This document shows, piece after piece, positions 23,171 through 34,697 of a stretch of DNA of 64,000 bases. The notes under the pieces were generated by a model. The model saw nothing but the letters and a program-made list of their open reading frames with translations, was not told the DNA's origin and made no database searches. A program made the translations under genes and the position numbers. How positions within the stretch are numbered: position 1 is the first letter of the stretch; every line of letters begins with the position of its first letter. The stretch is from Epinephelus fuscoguttatus (lineage: Eukaryota; Chordata; Actinopteri; Perciformes; Serranidae), in assembly GCF_011397635.1 (NCBI RefSeq), contig NC_064759.1, positions 15,148,428-15,212,427 on the forward strand. The letters run 5' to 3'.

Positions 23171-23749
23171 TCAGACAAATCTAAGTCAGAAGTCAAATCC
23201 TGTCAAGGAGATGCTCATTGATCTCTGTGCTTCTGCATGTGCAGTTTCAGCCCCTGAGCTCTGAGCTCATCACATTGGTAACTGTCACTTTACATTATAT
23301 TGCCACTTTACTTTTCTTAAACTGAACTGTTCACATATCCTCGTGAGACCCCAGCTTTTGTTTAGTATGCATTTTTAATTTCTCTTAGTTATGTGGGATG
23401 AAAAGGACCCAGATAAATGTAAAAACAATAACACACTGTCTTTGAACAGAAACAAAAATAAATAAATAAATAATAAAGAATAATGTCCTGAAATGAGGAT
23501 ATTGAGTTTAATTTTAATAGTCACAAGTGTGTGATAAAATATAAAATTGTTTATTTCAATGCCTGAACATGGTTGTGCAAAAACTAAATTACAAATAACG
23601 CAACACATCCAAAAGCCTTGTGATTCATTTTCATTATTATCCTCAAATGAGACAATAATAAAGTTCCAACGTCCTAAAACGATTACTTCCTGATTAACAG
23701 TGTACTGTTGCTTGTTACTGTTGCTATTAAACTACAAACATTAAGCATA

Positions 23750-24125
23750 AAATAACAAGTTTCAGCCATAAAATCGGATCAGGTTTTGGACCTTGTCCAC
23801 TTTTGTGTCAGGATTGGCTGCAGGCTGACTTGGCAGAGATGGCTCCCATCTTGTTTTTATAGATTAGTGTATTGTGCTCTTACTTAAGGCAGCATATCGA
23901 TGCCACGCCAGGAAAAAAAAATAACTTTTCATGTTATTACCCGATGCTGATCTTTTTTTTTTCTCAGCTTAGCATCAATATGCTGCCGTACTTATTACCA
24001 CTATGGCCCAAAAAAAGTTTTGACAAATGAGGACAACAGGTCTAAGTTAAGCAGAATGAAGTATAAGAGGCAGGAAACCCTATGTTCATATATGAGGACG
24101 CAGGGTCTCAGGAGGAGATATACAT
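23750..24125 (+). repeat. Interspersed repeat family B, copy 1, with an inserted MITE
   Basis: Matches 37690-37945 in opposite orientation over words such as ggcagagatggct, gattagtgtattgtgctctt and gaggacaacaggtct. Family unknown. Confidence 0.7.
23887..23988. mobile_element. 102 bp MITE
   Basis: Ends ggcagcatatcgatgc and gcatcaatatgctgcc form inverted repeats (15 of 16). Flanked by tactta at 23881-23886 and 23989-23994. Absent from the related repeat copy near 37830, which gives an empty site. Confidence 0.75.
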
Positions 24126-26527
24126 ACTGTAAAATGTCTATGGGACAGGCCTTTAATTCCTTTTACACAAACTGTTGCTCAGCAAAGATCAGGAAATAAA
24201 CTGTTTCAAACTGTTTATTTAAACCTGTATGAATGTTACTTGTATAAAAATTAGGCTTCAGATAACATATCGATCATGAATCATTAATTTGATCTAGCTC
24301 TGACAGACAGTATATCAGACCGACACAACACCACTTTATCCTGTTAAAACAATCCTCACAACTTGGATTCATTTTTATGAAAAGCCATTTTGGTTCTTTT
24401 GATCTGAGGACCCTTACAGACTAAAGGAATATGAATAACTTACAAGGTAATCGAAGAATAATTAATTTGAGGTAGCCAAACATCAGAAGAACTGCTATAA
24501 AAAAATGAATAGCTGGCAACCAGACCAGGCGTCTAATTGACACAGGTGTTTATTTACCAAAATGTGAAGCCACACTGGCCTATTAAAAGGGACTAGGCTA
24601 TTAATTGGTATTTATTTACAGCCTTGTTATGCATATACATTTTACCACAACCCATTCCTCTATGTGTGCATCTACTGATTTATATCAATCATTTTATATT
24701 TTATTTATGTTGTATTTTATCCTTTTTTTTTTTACCTTGCACCCCTTTATATCCTTGTCTCCTGATTCTCTTTTTGTTTCTACTTGTGTGATTTTATTAT
24801 TATTATTATAATAATTATACATATTTAATTGCATTGTTGGAGGGAGTCTGTGGCCCAAGTTTTTAATGGCAATGACATTGTAATTGATGTTCATTTGACA
24901 TGAATAACTTGAAGCTTTCGAGCTTTGGACTTTATTATCTTCAATCTAAAACAACAGCCACCACATGATGTTCCCTGTCTCTCATAAGTGTGCTTTTTTG
25001 TCATATAAGTCATGTTATCTTCAGGATGAATGAAAGATTTTCTTGCTTTATCCTGAATCTTAAATTATTCCACTTCATATTGTCATGTGTTGGAGGTGTT
25101 ATGAAAGGCACAAGAAGAAAAACACTAGAATATAGTTATCGAAGCCAATTTCCATAGTTGGAACCTGCAAGATGTCCATAATTTCCAAAGTGTTGATGTT
25201 GTGAAGTGCTTCTACCTCTTTTGGAATCTGTTATTTCTTTCATTGCAGCACTCTTACAACACGTACCAGCAAAATGAAGCATTAGGTGATCTGTACAGCT
25301 ATAGCACTAATATATTTAGTTAATGACAAACAGATGTGATTTTGTGGAATTAAATATTTTGTCAATTTATGTCTTGTTTCTTTTTTAAATGAGAAAAAAG
25401 ATAAGCTAAAAAATCTTGCAGTCTTCTGTCAGTTAATATATCATGTTTGTTATATCATGGCTGTTGTACAGTATACTCTCGCTATATATACACAAGTACA
25501 AGAGTCCAGGAGTTGAAATGAAGACCATCTCATCTGCAGTGTAAGCATAAACAAGTTCCTTTTTTAGCAGTCAAAAGCACTCAAATACATGGAAGTGAAA
25601 TCAAATAGCAAATGCGCACATTGTGTAACTTGCCAGTAGCTGTCAGCAAAGTTGTCCAGAGTGTGTGCTCTTGTGCATGTACGCAAGCCCCTCCATGACG
25701 CCATGTTCGTATGACTGTGCGCAGTGTCTACACTTTGCATGTGTCTGTTTTACATCCAGCGTTTGTGAATGAAAGTGACACTCTCTTGGCATCAGCGGGG
25801 TGAAAGCGATCAAAGTTGTGTGTTGGCTGTGGAGAGGTTGTCACAGCAGGGGCCAGAGGACCCTATGGTGTGAGCACAAACATGGAAGTACATGTTGGTA
25901 ATAGCAGCCCACATGACCACGGCAGTGCTAGAAACCTGAGCAGCGATCAGCTGTTGTGATAGCAGCCAGTGTTTGTGTTACATAACGAGCAACCATTGAG
26001 CCAGTGGCAATAATAGTCCTGTAGTATGTTGTACCAAGGGAAATCTATCTGAGTAGACAGAAAGAGGAGGAGGGTGTCGAGGCCATAGGAGCTGAGGAAG
26101 AGGCCTGAGGTGCAGCTATAGGAAACAGAGTTGGCATGTAGACAGCAAAGTACAGAGCGAAGGTGTTTTGCAAGGCGAGGTTTCAGCTGTTAGCTATGTC
26201 AGGGCTGTGATGATTGGCCATAATGTGCATATGGAAAGAGGTGAAGCAAGATGAGTTCATGACATGAGAGTGAAGGTTGAGGGAACAAAGTTTGTCTGAC
26301 AATGAGAAAAAAATAAAAGATTTAAATCTTAAAGATGTTCTTTACTCTAGACTCCAGAGGTGTGAGGATGTCACGGTAAAATTAAATGGATTTAGTCAGC
26401 GGCAGATCTTCCTATACGGAGGGGTGCCCCAAATTCCACCGCCAACCCCCCAAACATAGGGGACATGGTGGAGTTGAGTGTGTGAGGAAGACAAAATTTG
26501 CAAATACTATATTCTTTTATTGTTTGT

Positions 26528-27725
26528 CATGGATGGATTACTGAATGGACCTACCCAGCTTCGACTCAGGGGACCAAAGTGTCAGGGGCCCCCCTGGCCT
26601 TCACTTGCAAAATGTCACTCAAATTAATACAGTACATACTGACCAGGAAGAGACTCAAAATAACCACAAAGAGACACAAAACACCCTCAAGGTGACACAT
26701 ACTGTAATGTCTACAAAAAGACCACAAAGACATGCAAAAGAACTGCAGAGAAATACGAAATAACTACAAAAACAGGCAAAACAAACACAAAGAGACACAA
26801 AATGACTACCAGACAACACAAAATTACCTTAATAAGACAAGTTATCTTAAACAGACCCAAACTACTACAAAAAGACACAAAACAACCGCAAAAGGACACA
26901 AAATTACCAAACTACCATAAAGAAAAACTAAATAACCACAAGGAGACACAAAATGACTACAGAGTGATACAAAACAACCAAAAAAATGACATGAAAAGAT
27001 ACAAAATGACCTAAAAGAGCCCCAAAAGGCCACAAAGAGACACAAAACAACTACAAGGAGACACAAAATTACCACAATGGGATGCTAATGAACTGCAAAG
27101 AAACTCAAAATAATTTCAAAAACAGGCAAAACAAACTCTAAGAGATGCAAAACAATTAAAAAGGACACAAAATTACCTTAAGACTCCCAAACGACTACAA
27201 AGAAACACAAAACAACCAAAAGGAGACACACAACAACCGCAGGGAGACATGAAATGACTACAGCCAAAACACACATACAGTTAACTTGTACAGACACAAA
27301 ATTACCTCGATAAGACACAAAGTTACCTCAAAGAGATCCAAACGACTACAAAAAACACACAAAGCAACCACAGAGACACAAACTGACTAAAAAGGACACA
27401 AACCAGCCAAAAACTTTACCTCAAAAAACAGAAAAAGAGGCTCAAATGACTACAGGAAGACACAAAACAACCAAAAGGAGACACAAAATGACCACGAAGA
27501 GATGCAAAGGAACTGCAAAGAAACACAAAACAACTACAAAAACAGGAAAAACAACCAAAAGGACACACAAAACAATGACAAAGAGACACAAAACAACCAA
27601 AAGATGCATAACAAAGAGACATAAAACCACCATAAAGTCTCCATGTCCTGCTTCTACGTAGGAGAGGTGCTGGGGCCTTTTGCATATCTGTGCCCAGGGA
27701 CTCATTGACTCATAATCCGCCCATG
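26528..27725. mobile_element. Minisatellite-bearing hAT-like element, copy 1 (1198 bp)
   Basis: Left end catggatggattactgaatg; the right end in reverse reads catgggcggattatgagtca. Flanked by ttgtttgt (26520-26527) and atgtttgt (27726-27733), 7 of 8 matching. The interior is about 1 kb of the 20-22 bp minisatellite between unique arms (left gtcaggggcccccctggcct, right gtctccatgtcctgcttcta). Copy 2 is at 42275-42573. Confidence 0.75.
26640..27640. repeat. Minisatellite array 2 inside the hAT-like element
   Basis: Dozens of irregular acacaaaatgacc / acaaaacaaccaaaaggaga units. A CRISPR-like reading is excluded by unit variability and genome type. Confidence 0.9.
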
Positions 27726-28080
27726 ATGTTTGTTAATTATTATTATTGTTCATTAAGTTTTTTATTAGCATTGATTTCTCATTAGCGCTTGTCCAGGGCA
27801 TTGAATGCACCAGGCCCGGCCCTGGGTTTAGTGTATTTCAAACTGTATTGTCTTTATGCCTCGTGCAGAGTTAACCGAGAACACAGTGCAAAAGGACAGT
27901 AATACTGGACAATAAAGAGGAGTGCTTAAGTGTACCCTGTAATCCCAGTAACATTCAGGGATCATGGGTACAGCTTGTTGGCCTATTCCGATCATTCCTG
28001 CATACCTGTTGATTAAACGAGGGATCTTACACAGTGGGGGGAATTCCTGACTTAGACTGGCTGAGAGGGTGAGAAAGAGC

Positions 28081-28393
28081 GAGAGACATGGAAAGAGGAG
28101 GATGAGGAGGAGGAGGAGGGAGGGGGTGTATTTGGATTAGCTGAAAGTGAGTGACAGCTGAGGAGAGTGGAGGCAGGAGAGCGACGGGTTAATGTAGTCA
28201 GGCTGACTGACAGATTGGAAACGGTGGGATATTAACACTGCTGTGCAGCCGGAGAGAGAGAGGGGGCACATGGGAGAGAGAGAGAGGTTTGAAATGCCTT
28301 GTAGCTGGTTCACGCGTATTTGCCAGCATAGCAGACGAGAGGCAGAGAGAGAGAGAGAGCTGGCACAAGAGTAGGAAAGAGAGGGGGAGAGTT

Positions 28394-28395
<2 letters not shown>
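28081..28395. repeat. GA/GGA-rich tract upstream of the sbk gene
   Basis: Runs of GGA (28096-28130) and GA (28250-28285, 28340-28365) in the probable promoter region. GAGA-type purine tracts are common near vertebrate promoters; a regulatory role is not shown. Confidence 0.6.

Positions 28396-28396
<1 letters not shown>

Positions 28397-28428
<32 letters not shown>
28397..28428. repeat. (GT)n microsatellite
   Basis: About 15 GT units just upstream of the TATA box of the sbk gene. Confidence 0.95.
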
Positions 28429-28488
28429 TCCTGGGGAGAAGCACAGACTTCATATCCAGGTCTCCAGTAAACATCTATGAGCCTCCTC

Positions 28489-28494
28489 TATAAA
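28489..28494 (+). promoter_or_regulatory. Candidate TATA box of the sbk gene
   Basis: TATAAA in the context cctcctctataaagctgctg, about 210 bases before the proposed start codon, implying a transcription start near 28520. Confidence 0.45.
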
Positions 28495-28519
28495 GCTGCT
28501 GTGCTACTGCATGGACCCT

Positions 28520-28706
28520 CGGAGCAAAGGCAAAAATATCAGCTTCAGTTCCTGTTGAATTATCAGTGTAGCAGAGGGCACACAGCTGAGCTCCAGCACA
28601 GAACAGTAGCTGGGTGCAGTGGCAGCAGCTTGCCAGGGAGTCTGTAGATGCTGAAAAGAGCCGAGACAAAGTGAGCAGAGATCAACCAACTGAGCAGAAC
28701 ATGACA
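28520..28706 (+). CDS. sbk2: sbk first exon: 5' UTR and codons 1-2
   Basis: ATG ACA at 28701-28706 is followed at once by a strong donor gtaagt, in phase 0 with the next exon (MT then AAAAQELDERC). Context gaacATGA is fair. No other in-frame ATG lies before the kinase domain in the next exon. The exon start is an estimate from the TATA box. A distant alternative first exon cannot be excluded. Confidence 0.6.
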
Positions 28707-31700
28707 GTAAGTATCACACTTTGTTCCTGTGAGGGTGAATCCAGCTGCAAAATGTTACATGCTCACTTAAATGTCAAGTTCATACTCATAAAATCATCAC
28801 ATCGTGCTGCAAGACAAGCAACCAAACAAAAACATGCATAAATGCAACTATTTCCTGTGTGTGCAGACTGTTGAGGGTTTTAATGATCACATTACATGTT
28901 AGTTTTTGCAGCTTTATGATGAGATGACATGCAGGAATGCCACAAATGCATTGGTGTCTGTTTATTGCAAAATCACTGCAAGGCTGCAAAGGTTTGAGAG
29001 ACAATGTTGTTGAGAGGATTCTCAGCTTGTAACATCCAGCGCTTCAAATTTGTTAATGACGTTGGCTCGTGCGGAGCCCCTTTTAAAATCTCAGCCCACT
29101 CGTCGCTTTGTGCGAAGGGGCTAATAACTAATAGGGTTTGATAAATAATCACCTCAGTTCACAGGGCCGTGGCGAATATCATCAAATGTTTCAGCTGCAT
29201 TTGCGATGATGAATGTAACTGAGCCGCTAAATCTCTGGGTGTTACTGTGACCTGGATAAAACTCAAAACGTAATAAATTTTACTTCCTGGCATGAGTGAA
29301 ATTAGGAGCAGCTGGAGAATGTATTAACGTGCTAACCCTGACATGTTGTTAACAGCGGTGTGAATGAAACCCAACTGAGTATGAATTCAGGGATTTGGGT
29401 TTTTAAAAATGTGAAGACAAACATATGACAATCTGTCTGTTTTCCCACAATCCTTGGTCATTTAACATTCTTTGAATTTGGAAGCTGTCTCAGACGCAAC
29501 GTTTCAGCAGCCTGTGAGTCTCAGTGAAAAGTTGATGTTCTGGAGCTGCACCAATCTATACGCCATTGATCTTGAAGTGGCCCATCATCGGCTCTGTTTA
29601 AAATAGAGCAGTCTTGGGAACATCTGCGCCGTGCACGTCTCTCTGACTGGCTGAAACCTGCAGTCTTATTTTTGGCTGCACATCAGATGCATTTGTTTGT
29701 CAAGCAGTAACTCATCACTGAAGTCCAGCTTTTAAGCCGCTGTCATCAAATAACTCAAAAATAAAGTCTCATATGGCACTGTTTGATCTCTTATCACCAT
29801 CAGAGGATTATTGGTGATTGGAAAATGTCAGTGATCATAATCAGGCGTGTTATCGTAACACCCTGATATGTTATGTTTGCTTGCAGGGACGTAATTGAAT
29901 CAAAACTAAAACCGACTGACCGCTAATCCCAGTTACGCAACAAATGGAAGGTCAGAAGTAAAAATATGTTATCTCTTTATCTTTTCTGTTAAGCTGTGTG
30001 CGGTAACTGTTCACAACTTCCCTAATTTGCCGGGGTATGTGGGGGCGGGGGGGATCTACTTCAAAGGAAGTCATCGTAGATGTGAACGATGTTGGAAGAC
30101 TGAGTGACAGCGCCAAATGTTCTGATCGCTCCGATAAGACATCGTGTTGCTGACGTCCAGAGTTTGATCCCGTCAATAGGGCGATAAAGATCGCACCAGT
30201 GCAGCAGAATGTGATAACATAACACAATATGTTCCACTAATCTCTCACAGATGCATTTTGGGAAAGCGTGTGGATCGTTCTTTAAAGGAATACTTCACCC
30301 ATAAAATGACCATGTGTTGATCAGTTCGTCAGGCTGTGTTGAATTAGTGAGGAAAACTTTGTTTTTCTTGCATGCCTCCGCAGAAAAGTGAACATATTGA
30401 TTTATTGATTGATTGGTAATCATGTTAACAACAATAAAACCAGTGGTGGATGATGCACCTCAAAGCCACACTTCCACCAGAAAGAGACTTTGGTAGAGGT
30501 TAAAGTCACCTATTAGAATATTACTCGAGTTAAAGTCTTAGTGATATTTACTGTAATTTTATGATATCAAATGTTAATAGTAAATGGACTGCACTTGTGA
30601 AGCGTCTTTCTCGTCATCCGACCATTCAGAGCACTTTTACACTACATCACATTCACCCATTCACGCACTGGTGGCTGAGGCTACCATACATGGTGCCACC
30701 TGCTACTCGGTAACCATTCACGCACTCTCACACACAGAGCGCATTATCCACCAATCGGAAGATCAGCAGTTAGATCGCCAGCCCCTCCAGTCCGCATGTC
30801 AAAGTATCCTTGGACAAGATACTGAACCCCAGATTTCTCCCGATGGCGGTTCCATCTGTGTTAGTGTGTTAAAAACTGAGTAGCAGGTGGCACCTTAGCC
30901 TCAGCCACCTGTGTGTGAATGTGTGTGTGAATGGGGGAATGTGACTCATGGTGCAAAAGGTACTTTTGCGCTATACAAATGCAGGTCCATTTACAGTGTA
31001 TTTTATTGGGAGCAATTTGGGGTTCAGTATCTTTGTCAAGGATACTTCAAAATAGGGACTGGAGGGAATGGGAATCGAATCACAGATCTTCTGATTAGTG
31101 GACGACCTGATCTAGTATCTTACTATTGAAAATAAAAGTACAACGAAATGCTGTTAATAGAAAAGGATTGCGAAGTATATTTCTTCTTAACATGTGCACC
31201 ATCAGTGGAGCCTTCATTACAGTTAAAGAAAAGCAAGGTCTTTTTCACAACTTAAAGATTTAAAGAACAAAATCCAGTTTTCCTTTCCTTCCTTAGCTCG
31301 TCCACCCATCCTTTCCTACCTCCTTCCTTTCTTCCTCCCTTCTTTCTCTATTTTGTAGTAAATGATGAAGATGCTAAGGGAAATGTAGTGGTGTAAAAGT
31401 GAAAGTTAACAGAAATTTAGAATCTCAAGTGAAGTACAGCCACTCCCAGAAAAGTTCTGTAACAAAGTTTGATCACTTAGTTACATTACACCACTGAGAA
31501 AAACATCGGTTTACAAAGTCACACAACTTGTACAGGATCCAATAGTTTTAAATGGTAAGGTTTTCATGAAAATGCATGTGTTTGAGAAGTACTGAGTGTA
31601 CGACTGGATAAATAAGACTAGGATTATCCTGCACAAATTGTGTGAGAGGTGGATACAGTCTTGCTGTTGTTAAACCTCCAATGAGTCAATAAATCAATAT

Positions 31701-32097
31701 GTTCACCATTTTCCATGGAGGCATGTGAGAAAAACAAGTCTTCTCCACAAATTCAAGTTAACGCAGCATGACTAACTGATTTACACATGGCCATTTTGTG
31801 GGTGAGGTATTCATTTAGACTATGAAGGAGGAGGCAAAGAAATGAACTTTGAGAGAACAACAAACCTCATGAGAATAGTCATAGTGACTCATTGAAACTA
31901 ATGAGATATATGAGATGCAAAGTTACAAAGTCCTCGTTGCGCAACGAGACATGTCGCAAGTTCAGGTGACAGATTCAGAATTTATTCTGCGTAGGTATCT
32001 ATCAACAACATCAACACATGCAGGTCGAGCTGGATCTTCTTTCTCCAATTCCTCCAGTCATCATCTGTAGGCATCATGCAGTTGCACTCAGTATGGA

Positions 32098-32130
<33 letters not shown>

Positions 32131-34420
32131 AGGCTGCAGCAGCTCAGGAACTTGACGAGCGATGTTTCCTGTCGGCGCAGTCCCTTCCCAGCCTGAAGGT
32201 ATCTGAGCACTTCAAGGTGGTGAAGCTCCTGGGACAGGGAACCTACGGCAAGGTCATGCTGGCCGTACACAGAAAGAGAGGTCAGTGCAGGACTCAAGGT
32301 CAAAGGTCATGACCATCTCCGTTCACTCGGTCTGCGAGAGTGTATGAAACTGATGTTCAGATTTGTTGTGTAACTATGTAAATCTGAGATGGGTGAAATG
32401 GTGAAACTCCACAGCAGCACATTTACCTCAGGCTCGGGTTTCTCTCTAATGAAGAAACTACACACGTCGCTCGGGGTCAGCGCTGCAACGCGCTGCATCT
32501 GCAACGCGACGACAGATTTGCCTTTTGCTGTTGTTCACTTAACCTTTTGCGCTTCTGTTGCCGTAATGAAGCGCTTTGGGGCATACTCTGAGATCGAGTT
32601 GCTACAACTGGAGGGTAGCCGTGTAACAGAGTCGTCCCAGAGGGGAGGGTATATTAGTTCGCAGCATCGATTTATGGACAACACTCGCATTCCACCACTG
32701 ATGACAGCTTTTTGACCGGAGCTAATTTGATGTTGTAACACATGGTGTCTCGCTTCGTTCTCTTCAGGAACCCCGATGGCTCTGAAGTTCTTTCCTCGTG
32801 AGTCGACCTCGCTCACCTCCTTCTTGCGTGAATACAACCTGTCCCTTTCCTACTGCACCCATCCTTCTCTGACACGGGCCCTTGGCATCTTCTTTTCCAC
32901 ACCCACCTATTATGTGTTTGCCCAGCAAGCTGGTCTATACGGCGACCTCTACAATGTGATAGTGTCTGAGGTCAGTTTGCTTGATTTGTGGCATGTTGAC
33001 ACCCTGCATGGTTTGTGCATACTTTTTATTGTGAAAGAAAGAAAAGAGGGTGTTTCTTCTGGTACTAATTTCCATCTTAAAATGACTCAAATTCAGACTC
33101 AGAATGCTTTACGTTAAGCAGCGTGGCTTTCCTGTAGGGATTTCGTGGAAAATCTAACTGCTGACTCTGCCCTTTGGAGCTCCCATTTCTGTCAGCAAAA
33201 ACTCGAGACAAGCTTGATAAAGGCTTCCAGCTCACCCTCCGCTGTGTTTGTGTCACTGCCAGTAACATAATAGAGCTCTGATAAGGATAAGGACACCCTG
33301 TTAAAATGTGAGGACATGAAGTAAAGCAGGGGTTTCCAAGAACGTCACTAACTCATTCGCAGACCCATGACGCAGACTTTGCCTGTCTTTTTGCCAGTGG
33401 TGCTCTAACCACACGTCTAATATGAGGTCAATTAAAGGAGTGCTTCACCTACAGAATGACCATTTGTTTTCAAGTTATAAATTTTCACGAGCGATGGTCA
33501 TTTTATGTGGAAGCATGCAAGAGAAATAGTTTTTTCACGAGGTCAAGGTGAGATAGCATGACTGATAAACAAATGGTCATGTTGTGGGTGAAGTATTCCT
33601 TGAAGTAATAAAGAATGTGTTCTGATGTTGAGACATTGATTCAGACTGATTTCTGTGTCAGGTCGGGGTGGATGAAGAGCGTGTTCAGAGGGTAATGGCC
33701 CAGCTAAGTGGTGCCGTCACACACCTCCACTCCCTGGGGTTCGTCCACCGCGACATCAAACCTGAGAACATCTTCCTGTGTGACAGCTCCTGTCGCTGGG
33801 TCAAACTGGGCGACTTTGGTCTCGCCCGGGCCATCGGCTCCACCGTTCGTGCCGTCTGGTACGAGTCTCCCTTCTGCACTCCTGAGGTGGAGCCTGGAAA
33901 AAAGGCTCAGAAGGACTGGGATGGGACCGAGGAGAATATAGAGGAAATCTGGATAACAGTGGAGCCCACTATTGACAGCTGGGCCCTCGGTGTGCTCGTC
34001 TATTGCCTCTTAACTGGCTGCTTCCCATGGGAGGAGAGCACCCTCGACGACCGCGGCTACCGTAGGTTCAAGGAGTGGTTTGACCGCGAGGAGAAGATGA
34101 GGGATGGTGAGTGGAGGCTTGAGGAGGAAATAGACAGTTACACAATCATGAGGGAGAACCAAAGGTACAACCCCCCGCCCTCACAGTTTGAGGGCCTCAG
34201 CCCGCTTGTGATGACTCTGTTCAAAGAGCTGCTCCACCCGGAGCCCAAACACAGAGGGAGCCCAGAGGAGATCCTCAGCTACCTGGGAGGGCCGTGGCTG
34301 ACGGAGACAGAGATGGAGGAGAAGAGGAAGGCAGAGGAGGCGGAGAAGGAAGCCAGAAAAATAAGGGAGGGAGGAGGTGTAGAAGAGGAGCTGGTGAGGG
34401 AGGGGAGAGGGGAGAGATAA
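28701..34420 (+). CDS. sbk2: SBK2/SBK3-like serine/threonine protein kinase, whole coding span
   Basis: Protein kinase of the SH3-binding-kinase (SBK) family; mammalian SBK2/SBK3 are mainly heart and muscle genes. Exons 28701-28706, 32133-32280, 32768-32970 and 33662-34420 join in one frame to 371 residues. The kinase core is complete: Gly loop GQGTYGKV (36-43), beta-3 Lys58 in MALKFF, HRD (148-150) in VHRDIKPEN, DFG (170-172). TPE (192-194) replaces the usual APE. A WALGVLVYCLLTGCFPW block is family-typical. After the kinase domain comes a Glu/Lys/Arg-rich helix. Motifs such as GTPMALK and FLREYNLSLS resemble SBK2 more than SBK1. The position beside epn1 agrees with recalled human 19q13. SBK3 remains possible. 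Confidence 0.88.
30282..31818. mobile_element. Foldback/MITE family A, copy 2, interrupted
   Basis: Starts ttaaaggaatacttcaccca and ends ttttgtgggtgaggtattca. The inner arms match copy 1 (gaacatattgatttattgat on the left, aatcaatatgttcaccattt on the right). The middle is displaced by another inverted-end element and other DNA. Confidence 0.65.
30580..30994. mobile_element. Inverted-end element nested in foldback copy 2
   Basis: Left gtaaatggactgcacttgtg; the right end in reverse reads gtaaatggacctgcatttgt and continues into tatagcgc. Interior includes a 'tgtcaaagtatccttggaca' block typical of a common fish repeat. No coding capacity. Confidence 0.65.
32099..32128. repeat. (GT)n repeat abutting the sbk exon 2 acceptor
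   Basis: About 15 GT units followed only by ccag before the exon. Confidence 0.95.
32133..32280 (+). CDS. sbk2: sbk exon 2 (residues 3-51), glycine loop
   Basis: 148 bases, phase 0 to phase 1. Encodes the N-terminal leader and KLLGQGTYGKVMLAVHRKR. The acceptor is directly preceded by a GT repeat in place of a normal pyrimidine tract. Donor gtcagt. Confidence 0.9.
32281..32767 (+). other. sbk second intron, no feature seen
   Basis: Short intron bounded by gtcagt and ctcttcag. ORFs inside are chance. Confidence 0.75.
32768..32970 (+). CDS. sbk2: sbk exon 3 (residues 52-119), catalytic lysine
   Basis: 203 bases. Begins GTPMALKFFPRESTSLTSFL (Lys58) and ends YGDLYNVIVSE. Acceptor ..ctcttcag, donor gtcagt, ending in phase 0. 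Confidence 0.92.
33432..33605. mobile_element. Foldback/MITE family A, copy 3 (short deletion form)
   Basis: Within sbk intron 3, 56 bases before the exon 4 acceptor. Ends attaaaggagtgcttcacct and gggtgaagtattccttgaag; only about 174 bp, so most of the interior is missing. Confidence 0.65.
33662..34420 (+). CDS. sbk2: sbk exon 4 (residues 120-371 and stop), catalytic loop to C-terminus
   Basis: 759 bases, TAA at 34418-34420. Contains HRD, DFG, TPE, the helix-F Trp block and the conserved EPKHRGSPEEIL near the end of the C-lobe. Acceptor ..tgtgtcag. Confidence 0.95.
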   Translation, partial: VGVDEERVQRVMAQLSGAVTHLHSLGFVHRDIKPENIFLCDSSCRWVKLGDFGLARAIGSTVRAVWYESPFCTPEVEPGKKAQKDWDGTEENIEEIWITVEPTIDSWALGVLVYCLLTGCFPWEESTLDDRGYRRFKEWFDREEKMRDGEWRLEEEIDSYTIMRENQRYNPPPSQFEGLSPLVMTLFKELLHPEPKHRGSPEEILSYLGGPWLTETEMEEKRKAEEAEKEARKIREGGGVEEELVREGRGER

Positions 34421-34697
34421 GCTTTGATTAATGGATGTAACATGTTTGAAAAACATTGCTGCATTGTATTTTTGTTCATGATTATAGCAGGTGCTATATT
34501 TTCATATTTTTATAAATATCCTTACCACAGCCACCACTTCCCTTGTTGTATATATTCCAGTGTGTATACTGTATACTGTACATGTGTATGTATGAAGGAA
34601 GTGTCTACAGGTAATACAAGGAAAGTTTGATGTGTGAAACTATGAGCTGTATTATAGTGCCTTTAAAAGTCTGTATGAGAATTGTTGTCTAGATAAA

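Larger units (their letters stand above)
18550..28395. other. Intergenic region between epn1 and the sbk gene
   Basis: About 10 kb without convincing coding sequence. It holds a DNA element with a nested fragment (18944-20234), a foldback element (20740-21293), a duplicated flank around a minisatellite (22226-23170), a repeat with an inserted MITE (23750-24120) and a minisatellite-bearing element (26528-27725). 24130-26500 shows nothing I recognise. Confidence 0.7.
28707..32132 (+). other. sbk first intron
   Basis: 3.4 kb. 28707-30280 is unique-looking. 30282-31818 is a foldback element with another element nested in it. Confidence 0.7.

Noticed and set aside
22392-27705. Several minus-strand ORFs rich in Leu, Val, Phe and Cys that look like membrane proteins
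   Set aside because: They fall wholly in the minisatellite arrays; translation of an A/C-rich repeat on the other strand gives such peptides. No start context, splice sites or family match.
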